From the NCBI GenBank assembly GCA_019239895.1, contig JAFAZH010000012.1, positions 1-64,000 of the forward strand: 64,000 nt of DNA, written 5' to 3'. This stretch comes from Abditibacteriaceae bacterium. GTDB taxonomy: Bacteria; Armatimonadota; Abditibacteriia; Abditibacteriales; Abditibacteriaceae. The translations under genes and the position numbers were made by a program. Of this stretch, positions 25,913 through 37,007 are shown piece by piece (position 1 is the stretch's first letter; each line of letters opens with the position of its first letter). The notes below the pieces were generated by a model, which was not told the origin of the DNA, made no database searches, and worked only from the letters and a program-made list of their open reading frames with translations.

Positions 25913-27496
25913 CTATTCTGCACCCTCGACAACCTTCTGAAACTGTAATTCTTCAATGCGAGGCCCGTCCATTAACAATACTTCCATTTTTAACCATGCT
26001 GGGCTGTCTTTGGCACTGACGATGCTACCCGCGCGGGCATGATCGCCAGGACGGGGCACCCCGTCAAAGAGGTGCAACGCCCAGGCTGCTAATGACTGCG
26101 AGGCATCCGCTGTTTCTGTGCCAGCATGAAGCCGCACGGTCTCCTGAAAGCTCTTTTTCCAGAAACGCTCGAAATGGCGCACGGTGACCCAACCTCCACT
26201 CACCACGGTGTGGGGTTCATGATGAGACGAATCATCACCTGGGCCGGATTCATGGGTTTGGGGAGATGTTGGGGATGTGGACACAGCAGAATCCGTGGCT
26301 GGTTCAGTTACATTAGGATCAGGTGCCGCTGCAACTGGCGTGACAACACGTAATGCAGGTTCTTCTTCGGGGTCATACTCATCTTGTATATCGCCGACTA
26401 TCTGTTCCAGTAGGTCTTCCAGCGTCACGAGGCCAGCGGTGCCGCCATCGGCGTCTACGACAATAGCCATCAGGGTGCGCTGATGGCGTAATTCTTCCAG
26501 AGTGGGTGCAATAAATTTATTTTGGGGCACAAAATAGGCGGGCCGCATAATGTCACGAGCGCAACGCTGTGGTTCCGGCTCCGCTTCGCGCAGGTAAGGA
26601 ATTAGGTCTTTCGCAGCGACTATACCCACAATTTTGTCCAGTGTCCCCTCATAAACTGGTAAACGCGAATGCCCCCCGTGCATCGCCGTTGCTAATACAT
26701 CCACCAGGTTCGCCTCCGCAGGCACGCCGCTAATATCAATGCGCGGGGTCATCACTTCGCGCACCTGCTTATCGCGGAAGTCCATCGCGCCTTCCAGCAT
26801 GGCCCGCTCTTCGCTCTCAATAACGCCTTCTTCCTCGGCAGTGGCTAAGGCGGTGCGCAGTTCACCTTCTGTCACCTGGGGCGTTATACCAGGGCCAGCA
26901 CCGAGTAGGCGAGCCATACCATGACCTAAACCCCCTAATAATGTCAGGAGAGGAGAAAGCACAGTCATGCAGAGTTCTACGATGCCTGAACCGCGCAGGG
27001 CGACTGATTCAGGATTGCGTGCCGCCAATAGCAGGGGCAAGGCTTCGGCCACAAAAAGGACTCCTACCAAAGCGAGAGGCAACACCCACTGGGGCCAGTG
27101 AGCCGAGAGGGACTGCCAGGTCAGTAGCACGGTAGCAGCCCACAGAGAAGCAGAAGTCACTGTAATAAAAAGCAGCGTGAGCCGTTTACGATTTTCTAAA
27201 ACGCGTAGCGTGCGAACTGCTCGTTGCACGACAGCGCGACTGGCTATGGTTGTGCCAGAGGGAGCCATTTCTGTGCTTGGAGCAGGAGTCGTAGCAAGAG
27301 CAGCGTCAGATGTGGAGGTGGCTGGTGTGGAAGTGCCAGGCGCGGTGGCAGACGTGGTCGGAGACGCGGCTTGAAGCGCCCGTTCAGTCTCTATCAGGGT
27401 GCGTAAACGGGCGCGTGAGACTGCCCCCAGAGCAACTTCTAAGGCGGTAAAGACCGCTTCACACAATGTGCAGATAACTGCGATGGCTATAAGCAT
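25913..27496 (-). CDS. Second CNNM/CorC-type transporter with Ala/Thr/Pro-rich insertion
   Basis: About 527 residues, same DUF21-CBS-CBS-CorC_HlyC order as its neighbour. CBS pair about 240-365 (VREVMTPRIDISGVP; DADGGTAGLVTLEDLLEQIVGDI). Two low-complexity insertions are unusual. One lies in the cytoplasmic loop of DUF21 after the first helix (Ala/Thr/Ser/Pro-rich, about 50 residues), the other between the CBS and CorC domains (about 60 residues). ATG 27496 chosen; TTG 27511 is also open. It lies 47 bp after ybeY and is probably part of the same operon. Confidence 0.88.
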   Translation of the reverse strand: MLIAIAVICTLCEAVFTALEVALGAVSRARLRTLIETERALQAASPTTSATAPGTSTPATSTSDAALATTPAPSTEMAPSGTTIASRAVVQRAVRTLRVLENRKRLTLLFITVTSASLWAATVLLTWQSLSAHWPQWVLPLALVGVLFVAEALPLLLAARNPESVALRGSGIVELCMTVLSPLLTLLGGLGHGMARLLGAGPGITPQVTEGELRTALATAEEEGVIESEERAMLEGAMDFRDKQVREVMTPRIDISGVPAEANLVDVLATAMHGGHSRLPVYEGTLDKIVGIVAAKDLIPYLREAEPEPQRCARDIMRPAYFVPQNKFIAPTLEELRHQRTLMAIVVDADGGTAGLVTLEDLLEQIVGDIQDEYDPEEEPALRVVTPVAAAPDPNVTEPATDSAVSTSPTSPQTHESGPGDDSSHHEPHTVVSGGWVTVRHFERFWKKSFQETVRLHAGTETADASQSLAAWALHLFDGVPRPGDHARAGSIVSAKDSPAWLKMEVLLMDGPRIEELQFQKVVEGAE

Positions 27497-27543
27497 AGAA
27501 TAGCCGGGCAATAGCGCGGCCAGAATGGGAAGTTATAGGGCGC

Positions 27544-28038
27544 TTATCCCAGAGACGCAACCCTTGGCTTAATCTCCTCAAAGATCGCTTCCTGCCACTT
27601 CCACATAACGCGCCGATCAGAAGCCGTCATGTGGTCATAACCCAGTAGATGTAATGCGCCATGCACTCCTAAAAAGGCGACTTCGGTTGCTAAATCATGA
27701 CGTAACTGTGATGCCTGTCGTTGCGCCGTCTCCAAGGAGATTATAATATCGCCCAGTAAGCGCGAATCCGTGTGACCCCCATCTCCTATAAAATCCGGCC
27801 CTTCCATCTGGGCAAACGACAGCACATCGGTCGGGCGATTCTTATGACGGTAATTGCGGTTAAGCGCCGCCATTTCCGCATCGGTGACAAAGGTCACATC
27901 AACTTCGTAAGGTAGGTCGTTGGTGTTATGAGTGTTAGCTGAACCGTTCACAGATAGCTGGGGTAAAGCTTTATGCGTTGGGGAATGGGAGTAGCGGTGT
28001 GGTGCTTGTTGCAAGCACTCTCGAACCGCTTTACGCAC
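27544..28038 (-). CDS. ybeY: Endoribonuclease YbeY
   Basis: Zinc-dependent endoribonuclease for 16S rRNA 3'-end maturation and ribosome quality control. The C-terminal signature GVHGALHLLGYDH carries the three zinc-binding His; upstream are the FVTDAEMAALNRNYRHKNRP and TDVLSFAQ blocks. Start: GTG at 28038, overlapping the pgpH stop by 8 bp, gives 164 residues, the normal size. The frame stays open to 28383 only because it runs through the low-complexity tail of pgpH. Gene order phoH-pgpH-ybeY-corC is widely conserved. Confidence 0.9.
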   Translation of the reverse strand: MRKAVRECLQQAPHRYSHSPTHKALPQLSVNGSANTHNTNDLPYEVDVTFVTDAEMAALNRNYRHKNRPTDVLSFAQMEGPDFIGDGGHTDSRLLGDIIISLETAQRQASQLRHDLATEVAFLGVHGALHLLGYDHMTASDRRVMWKWQEAIFEEIKPRVASLG

Positions 28039-31000
28039 GGCTGCGTTCAGGTGTGCTTTCGGTGATGAACTCCGCTTCGGTGGGTTGGTGGCTCCCGTTG
28101 TGGTGGCTGTCCCGGCCATTGGTGTGCTGGCTCCTGAGCCGTCCGTTGGCGTGGCCGTTGGTGGCGTGGCCATTGGTGCTGTGGCCGTTGGCAGAGTGGG
28201 TGGTGTGTCCATTGGTATGGTGGTCAGATTCACCATTGCCAATCGCAAAGCCTGTGCCGTTGGTGTCCAGGTTACATTCACCCTGGCTTTGGCTGCTGAT
28301 TTCTGGGTTGTCCTGGCTGGAGTTGTTGGGAGGGGGAGCGGTTTGGACGGTGCTGTCCGAGGCCGCTTCTGCTGTCCTGTCATAAGCTTCTTTTAATTGC
28401 TGTCCAGACCTGCCGTTATAATCCTGTCTGGCATTATTATGTCTCTGACTGGCACCTTCTGCCACTACCGTAGCGTTTGGCTGCCCATTTATGTGTTCCG
28501 GCTGAGTGTCAGCTTCAACTTTGAAAGCTGGCTTACCTTTTTGCCCCTGCTTATTTTTATCTCTGCGGCGTGGCTCTGCATCATGATTTTTGCGGCGGCG
28601 ATCAGAACGTGGCGCTTCCCGCCGATCCTTAAAGCCCGGCTGTCCGGGCTTGTTATTAGAGGCAGCTAAAGTGTCGCGCATCCAGCCACGCTCATCTTCT
28701 TTATCTTCCACCCCAAAATCGGTGCCCGGTTCAGGATAAGCAATCCGTTGATGCAATACGCCGCGCAACACATGAATAAAGCTGCTCTCAATAATCCCTA
28801 AATCGCGCAGCGTTAGCTCACACTCCGATAACTCGCCCTCTTGCAGACGCTGGTCAATCATAGTTTTAATATGGCTTTCCAGCCGCTCTTGAGTTAGATT
28901 AGGTAAGCTGCGGGCCGAAGCTTCAATCGTATCGGCTAAGAGAACAATGGCTGCTTCTTTAGTTTGTGGGCGCGGCCCGGCGTAGCGGAAGGAAGCCTCA
29001 CTGGGTAAGGAATTGGCAGAAACCGTCGCGTTGGAGGGAGAGCTTACGCCATTATCATCACGGTCACAGTTTTTGGCTCCGCATTGGGCGAGGGCACGTT
29101 GATAGAAATAGGAGATTAAAGTTGTGCCATGATGTTGGGCAATAATATCTATCACGGGTTGCGGCACGCGCAGGGCACGCCCTAATTCGATGCCATCTTT
29201 GACATGGGCGAGGATAATAAGAGCCGATAATTGCGGCGACAGCTTATCATGGATGTTCTCGCCACTTTGATTTTCCACAAAGCAGTGTGGGCGACGCAGC
29301 TTGCCAATATCATGATATAGCCCACTGACACGGCACAAGAGCGGGTCGGCTCCCACCGCTTTAGCGGCGGCTTCACTCAAGGAAGCCACCATCAGGGAGT
29401 GTGTGTAAGTCCCCGGCGCTTCGGCCTGCATCCGCCGCATCACCAATTCATCAGGGGCCAACAGTTCGAGCAGGCGCAAGTGAGTCGTAATGCCGAAAGG
29501 CCGTTCAAGCGACATGGCCAAGGCCGCTGTGGCTACCACGGAGAAGATTCCTGCCAGGCCACCCCAGAAAGCAATCGAAAGAATTTCATCAGAAGGGGCA
29601 TCCCGTAACGTGCCCCACGAAGCTGCCAGAATACCATTGGCTAATGCTAGCACGATAGGGGCGCGCACCATCAATTGCCCACGCGAACTAATATCAGCCA
29701 CACTCAAGACGCCAATCCAGGCGGATAGTGCGGTCACTAAAAACAGACTTATGTCAGCGTGGGCCATCAACGCGCAGAGCGAAGACACTAAGAAACCCAC
29801 CACAATACCAACCCGTGCATTAAGCAAAATAGTTAGCAACATGGCGGCAGTCGCGGCTAAGGGCACCATCGAAAGATCGGCGTGTGGCACGCGCAGCGAT
29901 TGGCGGAAGAGAGCTAAAAACGCTACCGGCACCATCGCCGCCAACCAGAGCGCGGCAGGGCGATCTAACAGAGTACGGTGAAAATGCGTGATATAACTGG
30001 CGGCGAAAGTAACCAGAGCGAGGCATAAAGCCAGTTTCGCCAGGGCTGTTTTGAAGTCCAGACGGGGCGTGACCAGGCTCATGGCCTGAAGCTGTGCCCA
30101 TTTCTCGTCCGTGATAACTTCTCCGGCCTTAACAATAGGTGTATCGGCCTTAATGCGCTGATAGAGATCACGCACACTATTTTGGGCCTGTTCACGGTCA
30201 CGCGCCGTTTTACGTTCATCCACCAAGAGGTTTGGCTCATGGGCGACTTGGTGGGCCAGGGCATTAGCAATGGCGGCATCCTGGGCCGTCAATTTGACCT
30301 GCGCATTAAAGCCGACGCCTTTTTGTTGAAGCTCACGCTGAATCTGCTGGTCAATGCGCGCACTGGCCGTAGCCAGATCATCTTTCATGACATCCGAACG
30401 CAGTTGTCCACCTTTGTAAACGGCGCGCACGGCGTTGGCGGCAGTGCCCTCGATAAGCTCCCACTTGCTGACTGGCACACGCAAAACCTGGAGAGCTAAA
30501 TGTACTGGGACGGGCTTCTTAAGCTCAGCATTGAAACGCGCCAGGCGTGCGGCTTCTAACTGCTGCGCTGGTGTTTGAGGAGAAAGCAGGTGTTGATTAC
30601 GGGTTGGAGCCATTGTCGGAGCTACCGTCATGGTGGTGGCATGACGGGCGGCAGTGACAATGGCATAAAGGTCTTCTAACGCCTGAGATTGGGCGGCGGG
30701 ATTGGGATTATAAACGGGGGGAACGAGGTTAGCGGCTTCCTCGCGGCGGGCCGCGATTTCGGCAGGGTCGAGCAGGGGAATAACCGCGTCATGCGAGGCA
30801 ATAATATCGTGCGGAGCAACCTGCCCGCGCTGCAAAACCTCACCCAATAGGGCTGATGGCCAAGTTGTTATCGCCCACAGCAAAACCACGCACAGGGCAA
30901 AAAGCAGGGCGTGATGGCGGCCCATTACGGCGGCTAATCGTGCGCCCAGGGGTTCGCGGGGCGGTAAGAGCGGGGCTTGACCAATGTTCTGAAAAGTTGA

Positions 31001-31186
31001 GAGGTCACCCTCTTCGGCATCGGGAATAGGATGTGTGACAGAGGGTGCCATCGGATTAGTTTCCTCCGCCGCGCCCACATCATTAACTCCCGTTACATCG
31101 TTGAGAGCGGCAGCCACCTCTCCACCCTCTTGAGACGGAGCGGTTGGAAATGGTGCATCTAGGTTAGCCGCTTTTAGGTCTGCCAT
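28031..31186 (-). CDS. pgpH: PgpH-type 7TM-HD cyclic di-AMP phosphodiesterase with low-complexity tail
   Basis: 1051 residues. Extracytoplasmic 7TMR-HDED-type domain (about 130-380), seven transmembrane helices (about 385-570) and a cytoplasmic HD domain (about 585-740, with TYTHSLMVASLSEAA, GLYHDIGKLRRPHCF and QHHGTTLISYF). Homologues hydrolyse the messenger c-di-AMP to pApA. Unusually, both ends carry disordered sequence: ~90 residues before the first helix and ~200 after the HD domain. The latter ends in a run of Thr-Asn-Gly-His repeats (e.g. HSTNGHATNGHANGR). This His/Asn tail is not known to me in the family. Start ATG 31186; the gene is 46 bp downstream of phoH. Confidence 0.9.
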   Translation of the reverse strand: MADLKAANLDAPFPTAPSQEGGEVAAALNDVTGVNDVGAAEETNPMAPSVTHPIPDAEEGDLSTFQNIGQAPLLPPREPLGARLAAVMGRHHALLFALCVVLLWAITTWPSALLGEVLQRGQVAPHDIIASHDAVIPLLDPAEIAARREEAANLVPPVYNPNPAAQSQALEDLYAIVTAARHATTMTVAPTMAPTRNQHLLSPQTPAQQLEAARLARFNAELKKPVPVHLALQVLRVPVSKWELIEGTAANAVRAVYKGGQLRSDVMKDDLATASARIDQQIQRELQQKGVGFNAQVKLTAQDAAIANALAHQVAHEPNLLVDERKTARDREQAQNSVRDLYQRIKADTPIVKAGEVITDEKWAQLQAMSLVTPRLDFKTALAKLALCLALVTFAASYITHFHRTLLDRPAALWLAAMVPVAFLALFRQSLRVPHADLSMVPLAATAAMLLTILLNARVGIVVGFLVSSLCALMAHADISLFLVTALSAWIGVLSVADISSRGQLMVRAPIVLALANGILAASWGTLRDAPSDEILSIAFWGGLAGIFSVVATAALAMSLERPFGITTHLRLLELLAPDELVMRRMQAEAPGTYTHSLMVASLSEAAAKAVGADPLLCRVSGLYHDIGKLRRPHCFVENQSGENIHDKLSPQLSALIILAHVKDGIELGRALRVPQPVIDIIAQHHGTTLISYFYQRALAQCGAKNCDRDDNGVSSPSNATVSANSLPSEASFRYAGPRPQTKEAAIVLLADTIEASARSLPNLTQERLESHIKTMIDQRLQEGELSECELTLRDLGIIESSFIHVLRGVLHQRIAYPEPGTDFGVEDKEDERGWMRDTLAASNNKPGQPGFKDRREAPRSDRRRKNHDAEPRRRDKNKQGQKGKPAFKVEADTQPEHINGQPNATVVAEGASQRHNNARQDYNGRSGQQLKEAYDRTAEAASDSTVQTAPPPNNSSQDNPEISSQSQGECNLDTNGTGFAIGNGESDHHTNGHTTHSANGHSTNGHATNGHANGRLRSQHTNGRDSHHNGSHQPTEAEFITESTPERSRA

Positions 31187-31232
31187 TATGTACTTAGCCT
31201 TCGACTTGGCTCGTTATGCTCTGGGCCACGGC

Positions 31233-32219
31233 TTAAAAACTATTCGTGCTTTCGTTCTTCTCATACGCTTCAATGATGCGCTGCACCAGGTTATGACGCA
31301 CTACATCGGCCCGCCCCAGCCGCACAAATTGAATGCCGGGCACATTGGTGAGGATGCGGGCCGCCACCCGCAGGCCCGATTCCTGGCCCGCTGGTAAATC
31401 AGTTTGAGTCACATCGCCTGTTACCACCATCCGCGAACCAAAGCCCAGGCGGGTCAGAAACATCTTCATCTGCGCGGGGGTGGTGTTTTGCGCCTCGTCC
31501 AGAATAACATACGAATCGTTCAAAGTACGCCCGCGCATATACGCCAGAGGAGCGACTTCGATGGTGCGTCGTTCCAGGTAGCCCTGCACTTTTTCCATAT
31601 CCAGCAGATCATAAAGCGCATCGTAGAGAGGCCGCAGATACGGATCAATCTTAGCTTCAAGATCACCCGGCAAAAAGCCCAGACGCTCGCCAGCTTCCAC
31701 CGCCGGACGGGTCAAAATAATGCGCGCCACCTGCTTGGCCTTTAAGGCGGCCACGGCTGCGGCGACTGCCAGGTAAGTTTTACCTGTTCCCGCCGGGCCG
31801 ATGGCAAAGACCAGTTCGTTTTGGCGCAGGGCTTCCACATAAGTTTTCTGGCCTGCCGTGCGTGGCCCAATGGGTTTGCCCCGTTCCGATACCACTAAGG
31901 TATCCGTTAGCGGATTAGCGTTAGGCCGCTGGGAATCGCCAGTTTTCGTTTGTTCCACCATATAACGCACATCGGCAGGTTCTAAAGGCCGCCCTCCCTT
32001 TAAATTACGCCGGGCTACCTCTAACAGTTGTTCTATCAAATGGGCGGCCCGCCCGGTCGCCTCTGGCTGCCCGCTCACCACTAAGGCCCCATCCCGCACG
32101 GCAACTGTCACGGCCAACTCACGTTCGATAAGCCGCCGGGTTTCATCCTGCCGTCCCAGCACTAAGCGAACAGCTTCAACATCGGGCGCGGTAACGGAAA
32201 TTTCAGCGGCTGAATCCAT
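31233..32219 (-). CDS. phoH: PhoH family ATPase (PhoL type)
   Basis: 328 residues. N-terminal KH-like domain (about 1-85), then the PhoH ATPase domain with Walker A GPAGTGKT (about 144-151), LTRPAVEAGERLGFLPGD, and Walker B VILDEAQN. These proteins act in RNA metabolism with YbeY and are often encoded beside it, as here. The ATG is preceded by no strong Shine-Dalgarno. A 157-bp gap separates it from yqeY. Confidence 0.93.
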   Translation of the reverse strand: MDSAAEISVTAPDVEAVRLVLGRQDETRRLIERELAVTVAVRDGALVVSGQPEATGRAAHLIEQLLEVARRNLKGGRPLEPADVRYMVEQTKTGDSQRPNANPLTDTLVVSERGKPIGPRTAGQKTYVEALRQNELVFAIGPAGTGKTYLAVAAAVAALKAKQVARIILTRPAVEAGERLGFLPGDLEAKIDPYLRPLYDALYDLLDMEKVQGYLERRTIEVAPLAYMRGRTLNDSYVILDEAQNTTPAQMKMFLTRLGFGSRMVVTGDVTQTDLPAGQESGLRVAARILTNVPGIQFVRLGRADVVRHNLVQRIIEAYEKNESTNSF

Positions 32220-32376
32220 AATTCATTTGAACCAACTAATAGGGTTGGGCAGTGGGAGGACAAAGGATGCAGGTTTTGGTGCAGTCGGGGCACCTGAGTC
32301 AATCTTTGCTAGAATTGGGACGTTTTGATAGACGTTCTTACCGTTTGTTCGCTCCTACCCTGCATAGTATCTAAAA

Positions 32377-32841
32377 TTAGCTTAATAACTGGCGAACGAT
32401 AGCATTGACCTGTTTACCATCAGCGCGTCCGGCCACACGCGGCATAACGGCTTTCATCAGCCGCCCCATATCCGCAGCCCCTTGCGCGCCGGTCTCTTCC
32501 ATCGCCTGCTGCACAATGGCCGTAATCTCTGCCTCACTGAGCTGAGCAGGCATGAACTCCTGCAATATCTTTAGTTCGGCCTCTTCTGCGGCGGCCCGAT
32601 CAGGCCGATTGGCGCGAGTATATTCGGCTATTGCGTCGTGCCGCTTTTTGACTTCCCGTTGAATCACCTGCTGCACTGCCGCCTCTTCCAAGGGCGCACG
32701 GGCTGTGCCGCCCGTGCGCGCATTGATTTCCACATTTTTGATGGCAGCCCGCAAACCGGACAACGTATCGCGTCGCAAGGTATCGCCGCTGCGCATCGCC
32801 GCTTTCCAACCTTCGTTTATCTGTTCCTGTAATGATGTCAT
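32377..32841 (-). CDS. yqeY: GatB/YqeY domain protein
   Basis: 154 residues, whole-length match to the YqeY family: LRRDTLSGLRAAIKNVEI at the N-terminus, the charged helical middle with VQQVIQREVKKRHDAIAEY, and the C-terminal GKQVNAIVRQLLS. The domain resembles the tRNA-binding tail domain of GatB, and a role in tRNA or amidotransferase function is assumed but unproven. In many bacteria rpsU lies next to yqeY; I do not see rpsU here. Confidence 0.92.
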   Translation of the reverse strand: MTSLQEQINEGWKAAMRSGDTLRRDTLSGLRAAIKNVEINARTGGTARAPLEEAAVQQVIQREVKKRHDAIAEYTRANRPDRAAAEEAELKILQEFMPAQLSEAEITAIVQQAMEETGAQGAADMGRLMKAVMPRVAGRADGKQVNAIVRQLLS

Positions 32842-32855
32842 AATGCACCCATTTG

Positions 32856-32884
32856 ATTATAGGCGGCATAGTTTGGGGGAGCAA
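32856..32884 (-). promoter_or_regulatory. Candidate sigma-70 promoter of the yqeY-phoH-pgpH-ybeY operon
   Basis: On the minus strand a perfect TATAAT (32861-32856) follows TTGCTC (32884-32879) after a 17-bp spacer. The -10 is perfect; the -35 matches TTGACA in its first three bases only. It lies 15 bases before the yqeY ATG, just downstream of a heptamer array. Confidence 0.5.
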
Positions 32885-32899
32885 GGAGGGCAGAGGAAA

Positions 32900-33060
32900 G
32901 GATGAAGGATGAAGGCGGAAGGATGAAGGCGGAAGGATGAAGGATGAAAAGAGGGAAACCAAATTACTGCTCTTTACTGCTCTACCGGGCGGTTATAACT
33001 GCACGCTGTAGTAATAATTCGGCCTTGCCTTTCATCCTTCATCCTTCCGCCTTCATCCTT
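32900..33060. repeat. Inverted pair of GGATGAA/GGCGGAA heptamer arrays, second locus
   Basis: Left arm 32900-32948 is exactly seven 7-base units (GGATGAA x5, GGCGGAA x2). Right arm 33031-33058 has four complementary units (TTCATCC x3, TTCCGCC). The right arm ends 2 bp before the stop codon of the HIT gene. Same family as the arrays at 9374-9823, some 23 kb away. Confidence 0.88.
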
Positions 33061-33062
33061 GC

Positions 33063-33392
33063 CTACCCCGGTGGCCACTGCATCGCTCGTCCGCCTAAAA
33101 CATGAATATGCAGGTGTTGCACACTTTGACCTGCTTCCGGGCCGATGTTAGTGACCAGACGAAAACCGTTAGGGCAACGCTCCGCGCCTAACCGGGCTGC
33201 TACCTGCATAACATGGCCCAGGGTGGCGGCATTGGCTTGGGTCGCATCTTCATAAGGCTGACGCGGAATGACCAGAATATGCACGGGGGCTTGCGGCGAG
33301 ATATCGTTGAAAGCCAGGCATTGATCGTCTTCATAAACAATATCAGCGGGGATTTCGCGGCGGATGATCTTGCCGAAAATAGTATCTGCCAT
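33063..33392 (-). CDS. HIT family nucleotide-binding protein
   Basis: Histidine-triad protein (109 residues), a likely purine nucleotide phosphoramidase or nucleotide hydrolase. Starts [20 protein letters not shown], typical of HINT proteins; [17 protein letters not shown] is the second block and [11 protein letters not shown] is the HIT active-site motif. AGGAG seven bases before the ATG. It precedes yqeY on the same strand, but a heptamer array pair and a separate promoter candidate lie between them. Confidence 0.93.
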   Translation of the reverse strand: MADTIFGKIIRREIPADIVYEDDQCLAFNDISPQAPVHILVIPRQPYEDATQANAATLGHVMQVAARLGAERCPNGFRLVTNIGPEAGQSVQHLHIHVLGGRAMQWPPG

Positions 33393-35481
<2,089 letters not shown>

Positions 35482-35525
35482 GTAATGACAAAATTGTAAA
35501 AGTGAAAGGCATACGAAGCTAATAT

Positions 35526-35575
35526 AGCAGTCGCAGCCGACCCACCGTTGAAGCAGCGGGTCGGCTGCGACTGCT
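35526..35575 (+). terminator. Long hairpin after pyrG, probable terminator
   Basis: Perfect 18-bp inverted repeat (35526-35543 with 35558-35575) with a 14-nt loop, followed by ACAATTTTCCTTTT. It lies 44 bp after the pyrG stop and contains the CCCACCG...GAAGCAG..GGG core also seen upstream of pyrG. It overlaps any start of the next gene before 35608. Confidence 0.7.
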
Positions 35576-35607
35576 TACAATTTTCCTTTTACCTTCCTCA
35601 CTTTCCC

Positions 35608-36822
35608 ATGAATCCTTCTCCACGAAGCGTCAGGCAGCGGCAGCGTGCTCGTGCCAAAAGGTATCGCTCACAACAGCCCAGGCGAAAGCTGTTCCGATTA
35701 TCATTGCCATTACATTTGCGCATGAAAGATTGGCAGCGCAGAGAGCTTTTCCTAGTGGGCGTCCCGGCTGTTGCGCTGTTGCTGCTCTGTGCATTTTCTA
35801 TTGTTAAAGCGGTCAAGGCTACAGCGGCTCAAGTTCTAGCTCAACCGGAGACGATGGGGCCGCAAGCGGGCCTCATGACAAATATAGCCTTCACTGCTGA
35901 TGGGAGAACCTTAGCCAGTGCCAGCGCCTTGTCCTCTACCGAGACGGAAGTCGGGTTGTGGGATGTCGCAACGGGTCAACTCAAGCGCACCCTTCAGCGG
36001 GCCAAACTGCCAATCAAGGCGATGGCCTTAACGCCCGATGGCAAAACCCTGGCCACGGTGGGCAACAGTGGTCTGTATTTGTGGGATACGCAAACGGGAC
36101 ATCTCGTGCGAGAGGTAGCGCCGCTTGATGCAGAGAGTGTCGCGTTCTCCCCCAACGGACAATGGTTAGCCACATCCAGCAAAGATCAGACCGTGCGCTT
36201 ATGGAATGCTCAAACCAGAGCCTTGCTGTGGACGCTAGCGCGACGCAGCAATTATTCGTGGGGGTGTTCACTATCTTTTGCGCCTAATAGCAAAACCCTG
36301 GCGTGTGTGGGGCAAGTCCGCAATGTGCTGCGCGACAAGGTGCGTGGGCCTGAAATCACTGGTGGCTCCATTGAGGTGCTGGATGTGGCGACCCATCAAG
36401 TGCTGCGAACCCTCTGGGGCCAATGGGCCACTGCTGTCGCCTTTGCCCCGGATGGAGCCACCATAGCCACCGTGAGCAAGGCGAATGTTATCCCCGGCGG
36501 TTCCAGTAATGGTGGCTCCGTTCGACTCTTCGACATCCACACCGGCAAAATGCAATGGGCTGCCGAATACCAACAAGATGGCCCTTTCAGCGGATTGGCT
36601 TTTTCCCCGGACGGCAAACTCTTAGCCAGCGAATGCTCCGACCACCGTGTGCGCTTGTGGGATGCCCACTCTGGTGTCTTACAGCGCACCTTGCGCTGCC
36701 TCAAGCCCAATCAAAGTGACAGTTCCCCTGCGACTGCCCCCTTAGCCTTTTCGCCTGATGGACGCTTTATCGCCTGCCGAGGTGAACACGATGTGCGACT
36801 ATGGGATACAAGCCAGTTGTAG
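35608..36822 (+). CDS. Membrane-anchored WD40-repeat protein
   Basis: About 404 residues from ATG 35608 (the frame opens at 35548 inside a hairpin, so the later start is preferred; neither has a clear Shine-Dalgarno). A very basic N-terminus (RQRQRARAKRYRSQQPRRKL) precedes one transmembrane helix (FLVGVPAVALLLLCAFSIV), giving a cytoplasmic-in topology with an exported propeller. About six to seven WD40-like blades follow (e.g. VAFSPNGQWLATSSKDQTVRLWN, LAFSPDGRFIACRGEHDVRLWD). Related in style to the WD40 protein at 15425. Probably a scaffold; partners unknown. Confidence 0.8.
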   Translation: MNPSPRSVRQRQRARAKRYRSQQPRRKLFRLSLPLHLRMKDWQRRELFLVGVPAVALLLLCAFSIVKAVKATAAQVLAQPETMGPQAGLMTNIAFTADGRTLASASALSSTETEVGLWDVATGQLKRTLQRAKLPIKAMALTPDGKTLATVGNSGLYLWDTQTGHLVREVAPLDAESVAFSPNGQWLATSSKDQTVRLWNAQTRALLWTLARRSNYSWGCSLSFAPNSKTLACVGQVRNVLRDKVRGPEITGGSIEVLDVATHQVLRTLWGQWATAVAFAPDGATIATVSKANVIPGGSSNGGSVRLFDIHTGKMQWAAEYQQDGPFSGLAFSPDGKLLASECSDHRVRLWDAHSGVLQRTLRCLKPNQSDSSPATAPLAFSPDGRFIACRGEHDVRLWDTSQL

Positions 36823-36840
36823 GGAACCAACTTGAAACCC

Positions 36841-37007
36841 TTTGAACCGGGGCTATAAAAGCCCCGGCAGGAAGGCCGTTGGCCAAGCGTCCGTTGGACG
36901 CCACGTAACCCTGTAGGGGCATGATTTATCGTGCCCTGGCCGTGTCCCGTCCGGGAGGACGGTTGGCTTTAGCCTTCCTGCCGGGGCTTTTATAGCCCCG
37001 GTTCAAA
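36841..37007. repeat. Cruciform-type intergenic element, copy 2 (167 bp)
   Basis: Perfect 36-bp terminal inverted repeats (36841-36876 and 36972-37007) enclosing two smaller hairpins. Internal blocks GCCAAGCGTCC, GGACGCC and AGGACGGTTGGC are shared with copy 1 at 19836-19976, while the outer arms differ. The right arm contains the stop codon of the convergent glycosyltransferase gene. Confidence 0.85.

Noticed and set aside
28039-28383. N-terminal extension of YbeY through the pgpH tail
   Set aside because: The frame is open only because pgpH is low-complexity here. The extension has no motif and YbeY has normal length from GTG 28038.
32900-32948. Heptamer arrays as CRISPR
   Set aside because: Units are directly adjacent with no spacers, repeats are only 7 bp, and no cas genes are nearby.
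35548-35607. Upstream start of the second WD40 gene
   Set aside because: It lies within the 18-bp-stem hairpin after pyrG and adds 20 residues without family support.
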